The notes beneath the pieces were generated by a model that saw only the letters and a list, made by a program, of their open reading frames with translations, ran no database searches and had not been told where the DNA came from. DNA of 64,000 bases, from positions 436,969,759-437,033,758 of the forward strand of contig CM060900.1 in NCBI GenBank assembly GCA_030762935.1. The letters are read 5' to 3'. Positions 25,095-36,356 of this stretch are shown here, piece by piece. The DNA is from Hymenopus coronatus (lineage: Eukaryota > Arthropoda > Insecta > Mantodea > Hymenopodidae). The position numbers were made by a program, and so were the translations under genes. The first letter of the stretch is position 1, and each line of letters starts with the position of its first letter.

Positions 25095-25160
25095 GTGTTC
25101 CTTCGAGTGCACGGAAATGGGCGCATCTGGTTTCATATAGTGTTTCCTTTATTTAGGAGA
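25095..25160 (-). repeat. Family A 5'-end fragment, inverted
   Basis: ATGGGCGCATCTGGTTTCAT matches the inverted head seen at the right ends of the minus copies (47750-47790 and 48880-48915). It helps define the family's 5' limit. Confidence 0.55.
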
Positions 25161-27194
25161 AGACTTCCATTATAATGAAGGATAATATAAATACAAGTTG
25201 TAAATCCCTATTTTGGTCTGAGCGTAAGGAATTTTGGAGATGTTTTGCTCTCTTGTCACATATGTGGTAAATGGCAATACAGTTAAAGAAATTGCATTTC
25301 CTTTATATACAATTTTAAAACTAAGCTCCAGAGATAATTTTCTGGAATTTTGCTCACTGTTCATTTAATTACAATAAAATAATTCCTTGTAAGGATTATT
25401 TTCTCATCATCTTTATTTACTTTTTGCAATTTCTAAAACATAATATTCCAAAACTGGTATTTTATTTATACTTATCATTTATGGAATAAAATAATTATTA
25501 AAACGTCATTGTAGGGAACTAAAGATTATGTACAGTAACACACATTTGAAGTGTTTCATCAAAATCTCTATTTTGTGAAACCTAGTAACACTAAAAAACC
25601 AAAGTTTTCCGAAAAAAAAAGTCTAACTTAAGTTCATATGAAAAAAAATTGTTGTTTCTGATGAGGCTCTTGATGCATTTCATTCAGAGAGCTGGTGCAA
25701 GTAAAGAAGATGCTGACCACTAGTACACCATATAGACATTACAATAATGTACTGTAGCAAGAACTGAATGCCAATAGTAAAATGATAAGTATAGCTAGCG
25801 GGGCGAGCCAGCATGAGCATTTTATTACATTTCCAGTATTTTTATGATTTTAAAATAGAAAATGTTACTTAAACATCAAAGATAAAAAATTAAAGGAAAA
25901 TACAGGTATGAAAATGTTGACCTTTTCCATTAGTATTGTCGGAAACTCCTCATTAACGTTATAGCTCTTTAATTTCTCACTTTTTATATGCCTTTCGATT
26001 TGCAATTTTTCTCGCGATTGAATGTAGCTACTTCTACAAACGTTCATCTCTGTTAATGTAAAGTTGACTGAAAAACAAGCTTTCCTAAGAGTAATTTTTA
26101 CAGCCAATAGTAATAAGTGACAGGGAGTAGAGCAAGTCATCTGAAAATAACACATCAGATATTTTAGTAGTATTTATCCCCTGTTCTTATTGCACACAAC
26201 ACCCTGATGATACGGTAAATAACATTATAATCGGGAAATGAAATTTGGTCAGAGAGGATGTCCCTGGTAACACTTGGAAATGTAGTCTTCCCGTTAACGA
26301 GTCTGTTCATTAAACACTACGGCTACCTAAGACCGATATTACTCTACAAATTAAACATTTAGTAAGAGCATTCTATACGCAATGGAATTCGTGGCAACAT
26401 TGTTTTGTTTAAGGTTAGTATATGCTACATGATAGCTTATAACTTCGACAAATATTTTATACTTTGAATTTGAATTTTCTTATGCGATGGAATATTTCTA
26501 TTTATGAAACTTTTCTGTATATAAACACTGTGAACATTAACATGTGTGGTATCATATCTTTATGATATATTGAAATTATTTTATCATTTCAGGTAAATAT
26601 GGTCTTGTGGAACTATGTTTAAATGAAGCCCCTCATGTCTGGCGTCAACTATGTAAGTACATGACTTGCCGACCTTTTTCAAGGGGACACTGAATGGAAA
26701 AAAAATGTCCAAAATGACATTTTTTAGCTTATGTGCAATATTCTTTACTGGAATTTGCTCTTTAGTTTGGTGTTTTATTATTGTAGGGCTACACTTATAT
26801 TTAACGGTGTTAAACAAGAATGCTCCCTCTGTGTCAGTATTATTCAGTATTTATGTGACTGCAGTAATACAACATTTAGAAACATAACGCATACACGTAG
26901 AACTATACATCGACATTTTCATCTGGACGCTTGGACTTGTGTGGATGATGGTAAGAAGGTAATTTATAACGATTAATCTATAACCCAACATTAATAAATG
27001 ATAAATATCACGTGGAAATATCCACAATGAAGCTTTAAGTAATCGTATTGTATGGCAAAAAACCTGTACACAGCAGAATTTGCGTAAAGAATAATATAGA
27101 CACAACACAAAATCTTTTAAGCTTAGTAAATCTACTGACAATGTTGGCAGTATAATGAAACTTCATTTTTCCAAGACATACCCGCAGTGGCCTG
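25161..27194. other. No recognised feature
   Basis: Long AT-rich stretch. Several frames of 60-96 codons lie at 25170-27141 on both strands without recognisable domains, as expected by chance in AT-rich DNA. A slightly richer patch is at 26600-26700. No repeat match was noticed. Confidence 0.45.
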
Positions 27195-27500
27195 TACAGG
27201 ACCTACCAAGACCAGTCAGTCCTTTGCCATCACAGTGAAGCTTGGACCTTAAGTAAATATCAGGATTGCAGCCAGTGAAATGAAGTTATACGTCGAACAG
27301 CAGGCTACACTAAATGGCACCATCAATAAATTCCTACAAGTACAGGGAATAGAACCTGTCATGCAGTATATTTATCAAGAAGATTGGTTCCAGCACATCG
27401 AGCATATACCAGGAGCAGGATTCTAAGAGCGGACCAACAGGGAAATGATCACTGGCCCACCCCCCTGTGAAGAAATGACTGGAGAATTTCAGTATGTAGA
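27195..27500 (+). mobile_element. LINE 3' fragment (C-terminal ORF2 remnant)
   Basis: Plus-strand translation yields SEAWTLSKYQ, then in another frame RIAASEMKLYVEQQA, GIEPVMQYIYQEDWFQHIEH and PGAGF. This fits the common LINE C-terminal pattern YGSE-WTL-K-----I-A-EM-FLRR--G...L-V-PV---I---R-NW-QH--RM. It is frameshifted and truncated. Confidence 0.6.
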
Positions 27501-27899
27501 CCACGACAGTCCTCGATGCCTATCACTTTTAGGAAGATGATGGTTTTTAAAATTGAACTACAACTGCCATTTCGTTGTCTGAATTATCCAACACTTCAAA
27601 AAAAAAAAAAAAAAAAATAATAATCCTACACAATTTCGATGCCAATGGGAAACTTTAGTCCTGTTTTGCGTATGGCAGTTTTTTACGTTCATTTTATGTG
27701 GTTTATTTGCAAAAACTTAACGTTGTCTTTTCCACTTTGAACAGCTTTTTATGAATATAAAAATCTTGAAAATTATTGAAGGTAGCTTAAAACATTTATG
27801 GTTTATAAACCCAGCTACTGTAATAACATTATTGGTTATTTTTTAAAAAAGATATTGCTGATTCATTTTCATTTAAAGATTGTATAGTCAGAGAGAAAA
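27501..27899. other. Spacer with A run
   Basis: A run near 27597-27617, possibly the poly(A) tail of the LINE fragment just upstream. Otherwise AT-rich and featureless. Confidence 0.5.
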
Positions 27900-28240
27900 A
27901 TAGCTCGGGCACTATCGTCTTTACCCTAATCCAGAATGTCCTGAGTCAAACCTCCGAGGCCGACCAATTCGATTGAAATTTATTTTTTCCGGTCGCTACG
28001 CTAACGCTGGTTTGGTTAATTTGATCCGCGAATTTTCTATTATCCCTTTCATCACTACTAATCATTCCCTTTTTCTTCAGCGCCATACCAGGCATTGCGC
28101 TGATCATCCACCCTGGATACTCTATGATCCAGAGTTTTCTTGTTCCTCGACAGGCGACTCTACTGACCCAAGGCATTGGGTTGTATATCCTTGGGCATGT
28201 AGGATTTGGTTTTCCGCGGATGGGGCCTCTAAACACTAGG
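27900..28240 (+). mobile_element. SINE-J, second copy
   Basis: Shares CCATACCAGGCATTGCGCTG and the following GATCATCCACCCTGG with 23225-23560. The head region near 27940 has a weak B-box-like GAGTCAAACCTCCG. Both ends are approximate. Confidence 0.55.
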
Positions 28241-28249
28241 GCACAGAAT

Positions 28250-28480
28250 TATATATAGGCTCTTGTCGCCCTTTGCGATTTATGTGATCTCTGGACGGGA
28301 GGGAGAAAAAGGGTGAGTGAAGATATCCGAAAGGCGACCAGATCCGGATGACGATGGGCTCAACTGGATTCCTAATTGTTCCAGATAGAAGGCATTCGAT
28401 GTCGCCCGAGGCACATCCACACACCTCTGAACCCTCAGTGCCACTGCGAAAGAGCGTTTCACCAAAGCGGAAGAGAAACA
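28250..28480. repeat. Unclassified GC-rich repeat segment
   Basis: The part 28260-28330 (CCCTTTGCG ... GGGAGGGAGAAAAAGGG) is echoed at 34600-34670 (CCCTTTGCGTCTTACGTGG, AGGGAGGGATGAGGG). Both occurrences sit next to SINE-H and SINE-G, so it may be part of a larger composite SINE or a separate element. Confidence 0.45.
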
Positions 28481-28489
28481 TTTATTTGT

Positions 28490-28675
28490 TATCTGCACTG
28501 TCAATTGCAGGATCATATCAGCGTCTCCGGTTTACCGGAATTGGTCTCGCAGGAGTTATTTTACATGTCAATAAATCTACTGATATTGGGCCGTTGATTT
28601 TAAGAACACCCAAAATCCATCGACCTGGCCGATTTTGATCCCACCACCTTGGTGTCAGAAGGCTAGCACCTAACC
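28490..28675 (-). mobile_element. SINE-H
   Basis: In + orientation the body reads CAGGAGTTATTTTACATGTC then AATAAATCTACTGAT, and the inverted head GATTTTGATCCCACCACC followed by GGTGTCAGAAGGCTAGC. This matches the plus copy at 34735-34900 in opposite orientation. I recall this layout from widespread insect SINEs. Confidence 0.8.
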
Positions 28676-28689
28676 AAAAGAGACACCCA

Positions 28690-28905
28690 GAGAAAGGATC
28701 TCGGAGGCAGGTTTTAACCAGGAGGCTGCCTCAACGACGTTGGAAAGAATCCTTTACTGAGACCAAGCCACCGCTCAGTTGCAACCCGCCGAACATCATC
28801 GCCTGGTCTTGCGCCCTGTAACAGATGACAGGGAAGCGATGAGTGCGGGAATTGATGACTTGGAAAAATTATGGCTGAACATGAACCATCCCAGTGTACA
28901 CCTAC
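28690..28905 (-). mobile_element. SINE-G, partial
   Basis: Its body block, TTCGGCGGGTTGCAACTGAG in sense, matches TTCGGCAGGTTGCGGCTGAA in the copy at 34975-35225. It abuts SINE-H at its left side. The head is missing or degraded. Confidence 0.65.
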
Positions 28906-28944
28906 TGACCCGGGGAAAACTTTAAATCCTATCTGTCACTAGCT

Positions 28945-29215
28945 TAAACGAATACTATTTTAATCAAAATCATTACAGGCATTTTTGAGAAATTAAAAAA
29001 TTACGAAAAATTGGATACTTTTTCTTGAAAATCTTTGCATCTTTGGAATATGTTGGAGTTGAATACCAAGTTTAATCCTGAACCAACTTTCTTTTTTTTT
29101 TTTTTTTTTGCGCAGGCACACACAGTAGAACTTATTCCAAAAGTTATTTTATTGGGTTTAGGAGGCCTCATAGCATATTTGTGATAAAATTTCGACATCA
29201 AACCATTTAGAAGTG
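28945..29215 (+). repeat. Family A repeat, partial
   Basis: Carries ATTTTAATCAAAATCATTAC, ATTTTTGAGAAAT and the AATACCAAGTTT palindrome half, then CAGGCACACACAG and a degraded tail. A T run at about 29090-29109 lies where other copies have the AT-rich block before the CA tract. Confidence 0.75.
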
Positions 29216-30550
29216 CTTAAAATTAGTAGATCAAGCAAAAATAAAAGCATAAAACTCATATAAAGGATTAAAATTTTCATGGAATAGATTTGGAAGTACT
29301 GAACATACGAAGTTTTAAAATTAAGTTATTCATGTTGGACCTGATTAAAAGTAGTCTGAGAATATGCAGTCGTTTTTGATTAGGTGTTGTGTCCTATGAG
29401 TTGAAGACGCTTTTTCATTCAAAATTAAGGATCGCATGAAACATCACTCTTTTTGTGGGAACGGAAATGCAATATTTTTACGACTTTTACCGGCTGATTC
29501 TGGAAAACATAGGTACCAGAAGACATTAATTATATCATTTAAGTAAATTAACATCTCGTACATTCGCAATTAATGTCTATAATATACTTTTTTATCTAAC
29601 ACAGGAAAACATTTTATTTCTTATTAGATCGAGCATTTGCGGCAGCAATCTGTCAGTTTATTATGACTATCATCATCCGACTTTTGGAATATTTCACTAG
29701 TAGTATTAAAGCTAATATGTATGTAAGGTATATAACAGAGTAGAGGACACCGAGCCAGAAAGATGGTATCACGTACACAATGCTAGAATTTTAGTGATAG
29801 CTATTGATCTACTCTTTGGGAATCAAGTCAACTTGAAAAATGAGAAATTGTATGATCGCCAAGTTTCACATATTTCTCTATTTGAGCCTACTCTGTCTAG
29901 CAAAATTTGAAGAGAAGTTTTATACCAAAGGTCCATAAATAATTTAAGGCCTTAATGATGATATTCAGGAGAAATTAATGTTATTCCAGCTGAAATGATA
30001 CAAATATCTTTCTACGAATACACTGTTACTGGTGGATTGTCATTGCTGGAATTGAGTCTGTTTGAAGGAGTATTTTAAAAAAGAGAATATGTTCCTGTGC
30101 TACATGAAAGGCACATTAATGGCATTAATATCGTACATTAGTTAACGTAATGCCTTGCGTTAGTAATGGTCCATAATGCAACGAAGCTCTTTATGTTGGT
30201 GCTGACTAAATCTCACCACATCCCCTCCAACGTGATCATCTCTTTCTCCCGAGTATAATTCTACCCACCTTACTGGCAGGCTGCTTTTCCTTTCCGAAAA
30301 TATGTTCGAATTATCGAAGGGTAACACCATAGCCTAAACCTTGTATTTTCATGATACACTACCGTTTCTGAATATCGGCTTGGTTATTCTAGTCCGATAA
30401 CGGCAATAATATTAACTGCATGTCGTTACAGAATTCGCTTATATATGTAAGTGTTGTAGCTGTTGTTCAGTTTACGATATGTAAATATATATACACGCCC
30501 CCCACCTTTAGAATGTCGAATTATGTTGAAATTGGTTTAGCCTTTGCTTC
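29216..30550. other. No recognised feature
   Basis: AT-rich spacer. No reading frame, SINE head or shared repeat was supported. Confidence 0.45.
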
Positions 30551-30915
30551 TGTACCAATCATAGTCGATTCTTTCATATAGTAGGTATGCTATCCACCCC
30601 TCAATTTCAAAGATTATAAACTCGTTCATTGCTTTGCGTTACTTCCTTGAGTCGTTTTTCGGCTCAATCACAAAGAAAGCTAATATCAGCTGGATGGAGC
30701 TGAAGTTTGCTTACCTGAAGTTGGAAATCTTATGTACCAATCGCATTAAACTGTTTCATTTTGACGGTATGCGACCCACCCTTAATTTTATAAACGGAAT
30801 TATAACATCGTTCATTGGTTTACGTTACTTCCTGAGTCGTTTTTCAGGTCAGTCACTTGGAAAGCTAATAGCGGCTAGTAGCAGCTAAGTTTGGCTACCC
30901 GAAGTAGAGACCTTA
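30551..30915. repeat. Two-unit tandem duplication, 182-bp period
   Basis: TGTACCAATC starts at 30551 and again at 30733. Each unit then contains TCGTTCATTG-TTT-CGTTACTTCC, GAGTCGTTTTTC-G and AAAGCTAATA-C-GCT in the same order. The units are clearly diverged, so the duplication is old. The frame at 30634-30888 spans the repeat and is not supported as a gene. Confidence 0.85.
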
Positions 30916-31621
30916 TGCACAGAAAAACATCACTCAATCTAGGTAAACGGGTTGCTTTTTGTGTACGCAAGTGTACCAATTATAAGAACTACGTTTCGCC
31001 TGTATAGTTTGTAAATAAATCAAAATAAGTAGGTAATACAGTATTCGCTTGATAGTGCGTGTATTAATTTTTCTATAAGGCTCTATACTAGAAAGTGTTT
31101 TACGTTGATTTACACACCCACAGCGATGACCTAATATGCATATATATAGAGACACAGGCTGGGAGATGAATAAATGCACATGATTTGATATTTAGTGTAA
31201 AACAATGAATATGGCACATAAATATACCTCATTAAATAGCATTGTCACAAATGAAACCCAAATTTCAGGGCGTAGTATGTTTTGTACGCCCCTGCATTAT
31301 GTTTCTCCTTCGTTTACATACATCACTCAACCTATAGTCGGGCAGGGCAAAGGTTAGGGAGCAGAGGGTAAACCGTGTGACATGTTACGTAAACAACCGA
31401 ATGTCTGAGACAGGGAATAACAGCCATCATAAAAACATCGTGAAATCTTCCTCATGAACATAACCTTAGAAAATACCGAAAAAACTGCAAATACTGGATC
31501 ATCATATCGTCCTCAAACGCTAATACAGATATTTGCACTTATTCACCTCCCAGGTTATATATGCCAGGCAGCTCAACTATCCCGATATTAATGTGTACAA
31601 ATATCCCTTCGTCCGTTAACA
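30916..31621. other. No recognised feature
   Basis: AT-rich to mixed spacer. Nothing was supported. Confidence 0.45.
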
Positions 31622-31775
31622 GTTGCAGAACTCAACGGGGCTATTTCAAATTAAGAAACACCAATGCGAAACTGGCCAGAGCGACCTTCATTTTATCTAT
31701 CTCAATGAACGAGACCCCCTCTTGGCTCCGCTGATATTTCCAGTGGCAGATGCAAATGCATTTTCTGCAAATTTG
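31622..31775 (+). repeat. Family C foldback repeat, single-arm copy
   Basis: GTTGCAGAACTCAACGGGGC at 31623 and GCGACCTTCATTTTATC at 31681 match an arm of the foldback element at 35326-35483, which shares AACGGGGCTATTTCAA and GTGACCTTCG. The block TTCCAGTGGCAGATG near 31738 also has a counterpart. Only one arm is clear here. Confidence 0.65.
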
Positions 31776-33129
31776 CGAAAGATGCGGGAAGGACTTATAG
31801 CCCTGAAACATATTGAGTGTAAAGCAGGAGGGAGCTTCTTTTGAACGTTTTATATTAGTTTACTGTATATCGTAATTGAAACCCTTGAAGTGAGCACAAG
31901 TAAGCAACATCTTTTTCTGCTCAATATCTATTCGAAGCGACTTCATTAAAACAAATAACGACATTGCACATTCATCATAGTAAACAGAAACGTACACGTT
32001 TAAGAATGTTGTGTATAATTGACATTACAAGAATTGAATCAAAGATATAAGGATGCAAACATAAGACATAGAGACAAAAAAACACAGGCTATGCGACGAA
32101 ATTTATTTATAGAGCTTGGTCCGGGATCAAGAAATTGGCGGATTGAGGTGCACACAGAGTATAACTATGTCGTGAAGGAATAGGCGTGGTCTCTCTGCAG
32201 CCCGTTTTGAAACGTGTTGCACTATCTAGCATTGCTCACTGCCTGACCTCGTTCAGATACTACTATTAGATACGCCAGTGAATACTTAAAGATAGCGCAG
32301 ATTGAAAAATGTCGAAAATATAAAAGGGTAGGACTTCAACACTGAAGTGAGTGATTCAAACATATTTTGAGTGACTGGAAGAAAGCCTTTTCTTTCGATA
32401 CAGTAAAGATGTATCTTGTATTTCACGGCAATGAATTCTGAGTGAGTTTGCTTGATGTATGTTCATTGCCTTTTCAAAGCTCCGCACATAATCATCCTGA
32501 ACCTTTTGTATCAACCTTTATACTTTTATTTGTATAAGTACAAGACAGTTTTATTTACTAATCATAGTTTGATTGAGTACCTTATTTATCGTATTAAATT
32601 TAATTACTAACTGTTTTACTGTGTTACGTTATGAATTAGAACGACGTATGTAATGTCAATATGTGTAATGAGCTCTATTGGAACAGATTATACGTTAACA
32701 TGTGCATGTTTACGCTACAAATCCCCCCACTACCCTCTCTTTATAACCCTGACTACCCTCTGTGTTCGTAACTGTGTGTACTTCAGAACCCAAAAACGTG
32801 CTCTAATTATTACAATGCTTCGGTTACATATTTATTTATTATTGTAGGTATACTAGTGCTGGTACGTGTAAATAGACACATAAACAGAGAGCAATAGTTC
32901 ATAATTACGCATAAGAGATAAAATCATGCGCCAGTTTTTGTGCGAATGTGCTCCCCAACAAAACAGGCGTATTTATGATGGCTTTGAATTTACGTTATCT
33001 TTGCATGAACACGAGGAAAATACGAATAGCGACTTAGCTGTTGCAATGCTGCGTGCTTGAAAATTGAATGCAATAATAAAAAACATATTGGAAGTTCTTA
33101 ATGTAGTAAAAATTGTTGTATGCTATAAA
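31776..33129. other. Spacer with possible core promoter motif
   Basis: Mostly AT-rich. At about 32317-32328 ATATAAAAGGG resembles a TATA box, but I cannot connect it to any gene, and LTR ends were not found. The frame at 32653-32847 has no recognisable motif. Confidence 0.4.
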
Positions 33130-33590
33130 TTATGTTTTAACAGGATGTATGTTTTTCTGAGTAAGTTTTTTCCTTTCTATTATGTCTTACAACTTAAACA
33201 GATATCATTCAGAATATAGGGGACTACATATGCTATTTCTAAAACATGAAAGATGCCTATTTCATTTGTTATACAAATATCTAAAACACAGGGCAATTTA
33301 ACCAAAATCCTTGCACCTATTTTTGCGTAAATAAAAATAATCGTAAAGTTTCCAAGTGAAGCATAGTTCGGCATGAAGAATCTTATTTAAAATCGTCCAT
33401 GTCCCATTGCTGAAATACTGAAATTGATGACCAAGCTTGGAGTTTATCAGATTTTTTCTTTTGAGTTATGTTGTTTACATATGTATGTACTCGCGTAGTC
33501 TTGTTTTAAAAATGATTTTTGACACCAGAGAACCTCGAAGACTACATTTATGTTGAAATCTCGATATAAAACGTTTTGGGAGGCTTGACC
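33130..33590 (+). repeat. Family A repeat, highly diverged
   Basis: Keeps the block order: TATCATTCAGAATA, ATTTCATTTGTTATACAAAT, TTTAACCAAAATCCTT, GACCAAGCTTGGAGTTTA (a variant of the internal palindrome) and GTTGAAATCTCGATAT. The CA tract has decayed to mixed sequence. It is the oldest-looking copy. Confidence 0.7.
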
Positions 33591-33849
33591 ATCCGATCAA
33601 GAGAAATAGCAGCTAGTCACTCACTCACAGGGGTATACCTGCAGTATGCTATACGCCTCAATATCGCCAGGGCTGAATGAAGTGATAGCAAGCACAATTA
33701 CTTGTGTTATGGGTTTCGCTTAGTGAGGTATCGGCTATCACACTCCCCCTCCAACCTGGTTCACAGGCTTGTTATTGGTTACGCACCAGTACTCCGACTC
33801 AGAAGAGTAGGGTTTGAACAGTCTGTTCTAGTAGAATCAGAGAGTACGA

Positions 33850-34112
33850 CCCTGGAGTGGAGGCTCGAAAGGCTTCTCTCTCGTAGACCGAGGGTTCAAA
33901 CCCGGCGGAGGGCGGGGGATTTTTTTTTCGTGAAAAAAATCCTTAGCATGGCTTCCATCGGAAGGGAAGCAAGATCGTTTGTCACGTGACATAGATTTAC
34001 TCCACGTAAAAACCTCAAGCCTGATAAGGAGACCACTGAGCAAAAGTAAGTGACCTTTCCGTACAATGGGACGCTAAGAGCCATTGCAATTAAAGAGCGT
34101 CCATAAATGGCT
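33850..34112 (+). mobile_element. SINE-D (tRNA-headed)
   Basis: The head has a B box GGGTTCAAACCCGGCGGAGG near 33892. The body contains AATCCTTAGCATGGCTTCC, ACCTCAAGCCTGATAAGGAG and ends GAGCGTCCATAAAT. It matches 44563-44843 (+) and 40767-41025 (-). The family ends in ATAAAT rather than a long poly(A). Confidence 0.88.
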
Positions 34113-34139
34113 CATTTTTTCCTTCTCTAGTACGTATGC

Positions 34140-34195
34140 ACAATATACCTAGTAAGTAGAGAAGGTATTGTATTCCACCCAAGAATTCCATTAGG
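34140..34195 (-). repeat. Family A tail fragment, inverted
   Basis: AGTAGAGAAGGTATTGTATT then CCACCCAAGAATTCC is the reverse complement of the family tail (GAATTTTTGGGTGGAATACA). It lies head to head with the plus copy that follows. Confidence 0.7.
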
Positions 34196-34214
34196 AAATT
34201 GCTGCAAGGTTCCA

Positions 34215-34545
34215 GCCACAAACAAGGAATACCTCAGAAATAATTAACTACACAAAATATAATTTATACACATTTTTGTATATTCAGATTTTGTCCATCG
34301 CTTACAATTTTCCATTTATTTAAAAGTCATCCAGTACATATAAAAAGGACTAAACAGACTATTCCCAGAAAATTAAGGTATATGTACATTTCATTTTTCA
34401 TGAAAATGTCCTAAACATATGTTTGATCAAAATCGTTACAGCCAATAAAGTAAAATTTTCGGAAAAATTATCCATCTGAACGGTATTTTGGGTACAGGAT
34501 TTCTTTTAAACATTTGCGTCGCATCCTTAGAAGAGGAGATTGAAA
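34215..34545 (+). repeat. Family A repeat, internal part
   Basis: AACAAGGAATACCTCAGAAA, ACTATTCCCAGAAAATTAAG, GATCAAAATCGTTACAGCC and GCGTCGCATCCTTAGAAGAG follow the family order, but the copy stops before the CA tract. Confidence 0.8.
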
Positions 34546-34734
34546 TTAGGATTAGGATTATAGTGGGTGTAGGCCCCAATCACTGGGGTAAAACATCGCA
34601 TATAGATACGTTGGCCCTTTGCGTCTTACGTGGCCCGAGGAAGGGAGGGATGAGGGAGAGAAACAAAGAGAAGCCGCTGTGGTTGACGAAGGGCCCAAAC
34701 ATGGGCGTTTCCAGATCAAAGATCCACCGCAGGT

Positions 34735-34900
34735 GGCTTAGTTGGTCACGGTTCTAATCCGGTACATATCGATGATCTTTTAAGTGTGTGTATAAGCGAC
34801 AGTTCCATTTCAGTAGACTTATTGCCATGCAAATGAACTCCTGCGGGACAAAATTCTGCACACCCGCAGCGCTGATACGATTCAAGCAATTCACAGCGTC
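34735..34900 (+). mobile_element. SINE-H
   Basis: GGTGGCTTAGTTGGTCACGG (A-box region), GGTTCTAATCC (B box), and body ATGAACTCCTGCGGGACAAA then TTCTGCACACC. It is the best-preserved copy of this family in the window. Confidence 0.8.
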
Positions 34901-34974
34901 GTTAATAAATAAAAGATCAATTTGAGCTTCCCGGGACACCTCAAAAAAAGCACTCACGACGACGCCAGGAAGAA

Positions 34975-35225
34975 GTCATTACAGATCGCAGGCCGCCTTC
35001 AGCCGCAACCTGCCGAACACCGTCGCTGTTCCTGCAATCCTGAAACGTATAACAATGAAGTGATGGGTATAGGACAGTTGTGGTAGAATATGAACCACTC
35101 TAGTATTCGCTTGTGGACACGGAGAAACCAGCAAAAACTTAGGGCCAGAGCTGGCAGTCACCGGACCGAACCTAAGACCCTCAGAATGCAAGCCATAGAC
35201 CTGCACTATCCCGTTTGGTGAAGGT
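34975..35225 (-). mobile_element. SINE-G
   Basis: On the minus strand the head reads GATAGTGCAGGTCTATGGC with GGTTCGGTCC as B box, then body GTGACTGCCAGCTCTGGCC and the TTCGGCAGGTTGCGGCTGAA block shared with 28690-28905. Confidence 0.75.
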
Positions 35226-35325
35226 AGAGATATTAGGTTAGGTATTTAGCCGAGTTCTCCTCTTACCCAACTGCCTCGTATTTGGTGTAAGCAGACAACA
35301 TTTGGTATGTTAAAAGAATAGAATT

Positions 35326-35483
35326 CAACGGGGTTATTTCAAGAACTGCGCAAGAGTGACCTTCGTTTTATCCCTCGCAATAAGCGCGAACCACTTAGTC
35401 CCTGCAGATGGCAAAACGTGTAAAGCGAAGGTCACTCTCGCAGTACTTCCACTGGCAGGTTTTAACTTGAAATAGCCCCGTTG
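35326..35483. repeat. Family C foldback repeat, two arms
   Basis: CAACGGGGTTATTTCAAG at 35326-35343 is inverted as CTTGAAATAGCCCCGTTG at 35466-35483 (one G-T difference), and AGAGTGACCTTCG at 35355 is inverted as CGAAGGTCACTCT ending at 35438. The right arm has about 16 extra bases between blocks. A related arm is at 31622. No coding capacity; a MITE or foldback origin is inferred. Confidence 0.8.
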
Positions 35484-35559
35484 ATTGCTGCAACTCTCAA
35501 CACACCAACTCTGTAACGTACGGGGCAGCTGAGCCAGGCGAACACGCGCAGACCTTGTT

Positions 35560-35710
35560 CTAAAAATTCGTTTATGTTTTCAGGAGGCCTCAACACATAT
35601 TTCTGGTAAAATTTTCATATCGATTTTTTTTTTTTTTTTTTTGTGGAATACAAGAATTTCTCTATTTACTACACGTATTAGGGAAGTAATACTTGCAGTT
35701 AAGTAATTTT
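35560..35710 (+). repeat. Family A tail
   Basis: TTATGTTTTCAGGAGGCCTC, ACATATTTCTGGTAAAATTT, then a T run at about 35624-35642 and GTGGAATACAAGAATTTCTC. Only the last 150 bases of the family are present. Confidence 0.7.
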
Positions 35711-36044
35711 CAGGGGTTATTCGTTCTCTAACCACAGAGTTGGCGGGATATGCGGAATGTATTTTTAGCTTTTGCATACAGCTTCTTTAGTAACCCGCTA
35801 CCAGCGATGTCACAATGTTGACACAATGGAAGGATAATGAATGAAATATTTGCTATTAAAATAAAAGTGGATCCGCTGGCGTAGAAGGTTGCTGTTGACA
35901 TTCAAATGTTTCCGATGCGCGAGGGTAACTTTAAATGATTAGTTTTACGCACTGAAAAGCGACACCTCTTTTTCTCTCCGCTGTCAAGTTGCCGGTTAAT
36001 GGCAGAAAACAGCAATTTTTACTTTCTCTCCTACATATTCACCT

Positions 36045-36075
36045 ACAGTAGGTAAAGAAAACATTGTATTCCACA
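36045..36075 (-). repeat. Family A tail fragment, inverted
   Basis: CAGTAGGTAAAGAAAACATT followed by GTATTCCACACC resembles the inverted family tail. It is short and directly upstream of SINE-A. Confidence 0.5.
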
Positions 36076-36129
36076 CCGAGCGCGATGGCTGAGGAGGAAC
36101 GTCTATGATCTGCGTTCGGCAGGTCCTGA

Positions 36130-36356
36130 ATTTTTTTTTAAAAACAGTTCCGGAGTCTTGGCGGGACTCCGGCGCTGTATACCCTACTTTTTATTTACCT
36201 AATTTGTTTACTTTGATTACTGTATGATTACTGAATTTCTGTTTTACCTTTTACATACACATACACAAACATATAACACCCATGCCCAAGGCGGGACTCG
36301 AACCCACGATCCCCTGCGCTGCGAAACACCAAAGCGAGACGCTTTGGCGAGCGCGG
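36130..36356 (-). mobile_element. SINE-A, 5' truncated in the head
   Basis: Minus strand. The left end is a T run (antisense poly(A)), then the hairpin CCGGAGTC (36150-36157) / GACTCCGG (36165-36172), GTATACCC, the body, CCCATGCCC, the inverted B box GGGACTCGAACCC, and the head up to GCGAGCGCGG. The first dozen bases of the head are missing. The open frame through it is antisense SINE translation. Confidence 0.9.

Noticed and set aside
26584..27141. Overlapping frames of 73-96 codons on both strands
   Set aside because: AT-rich composition, mutual overlap and no motifs.
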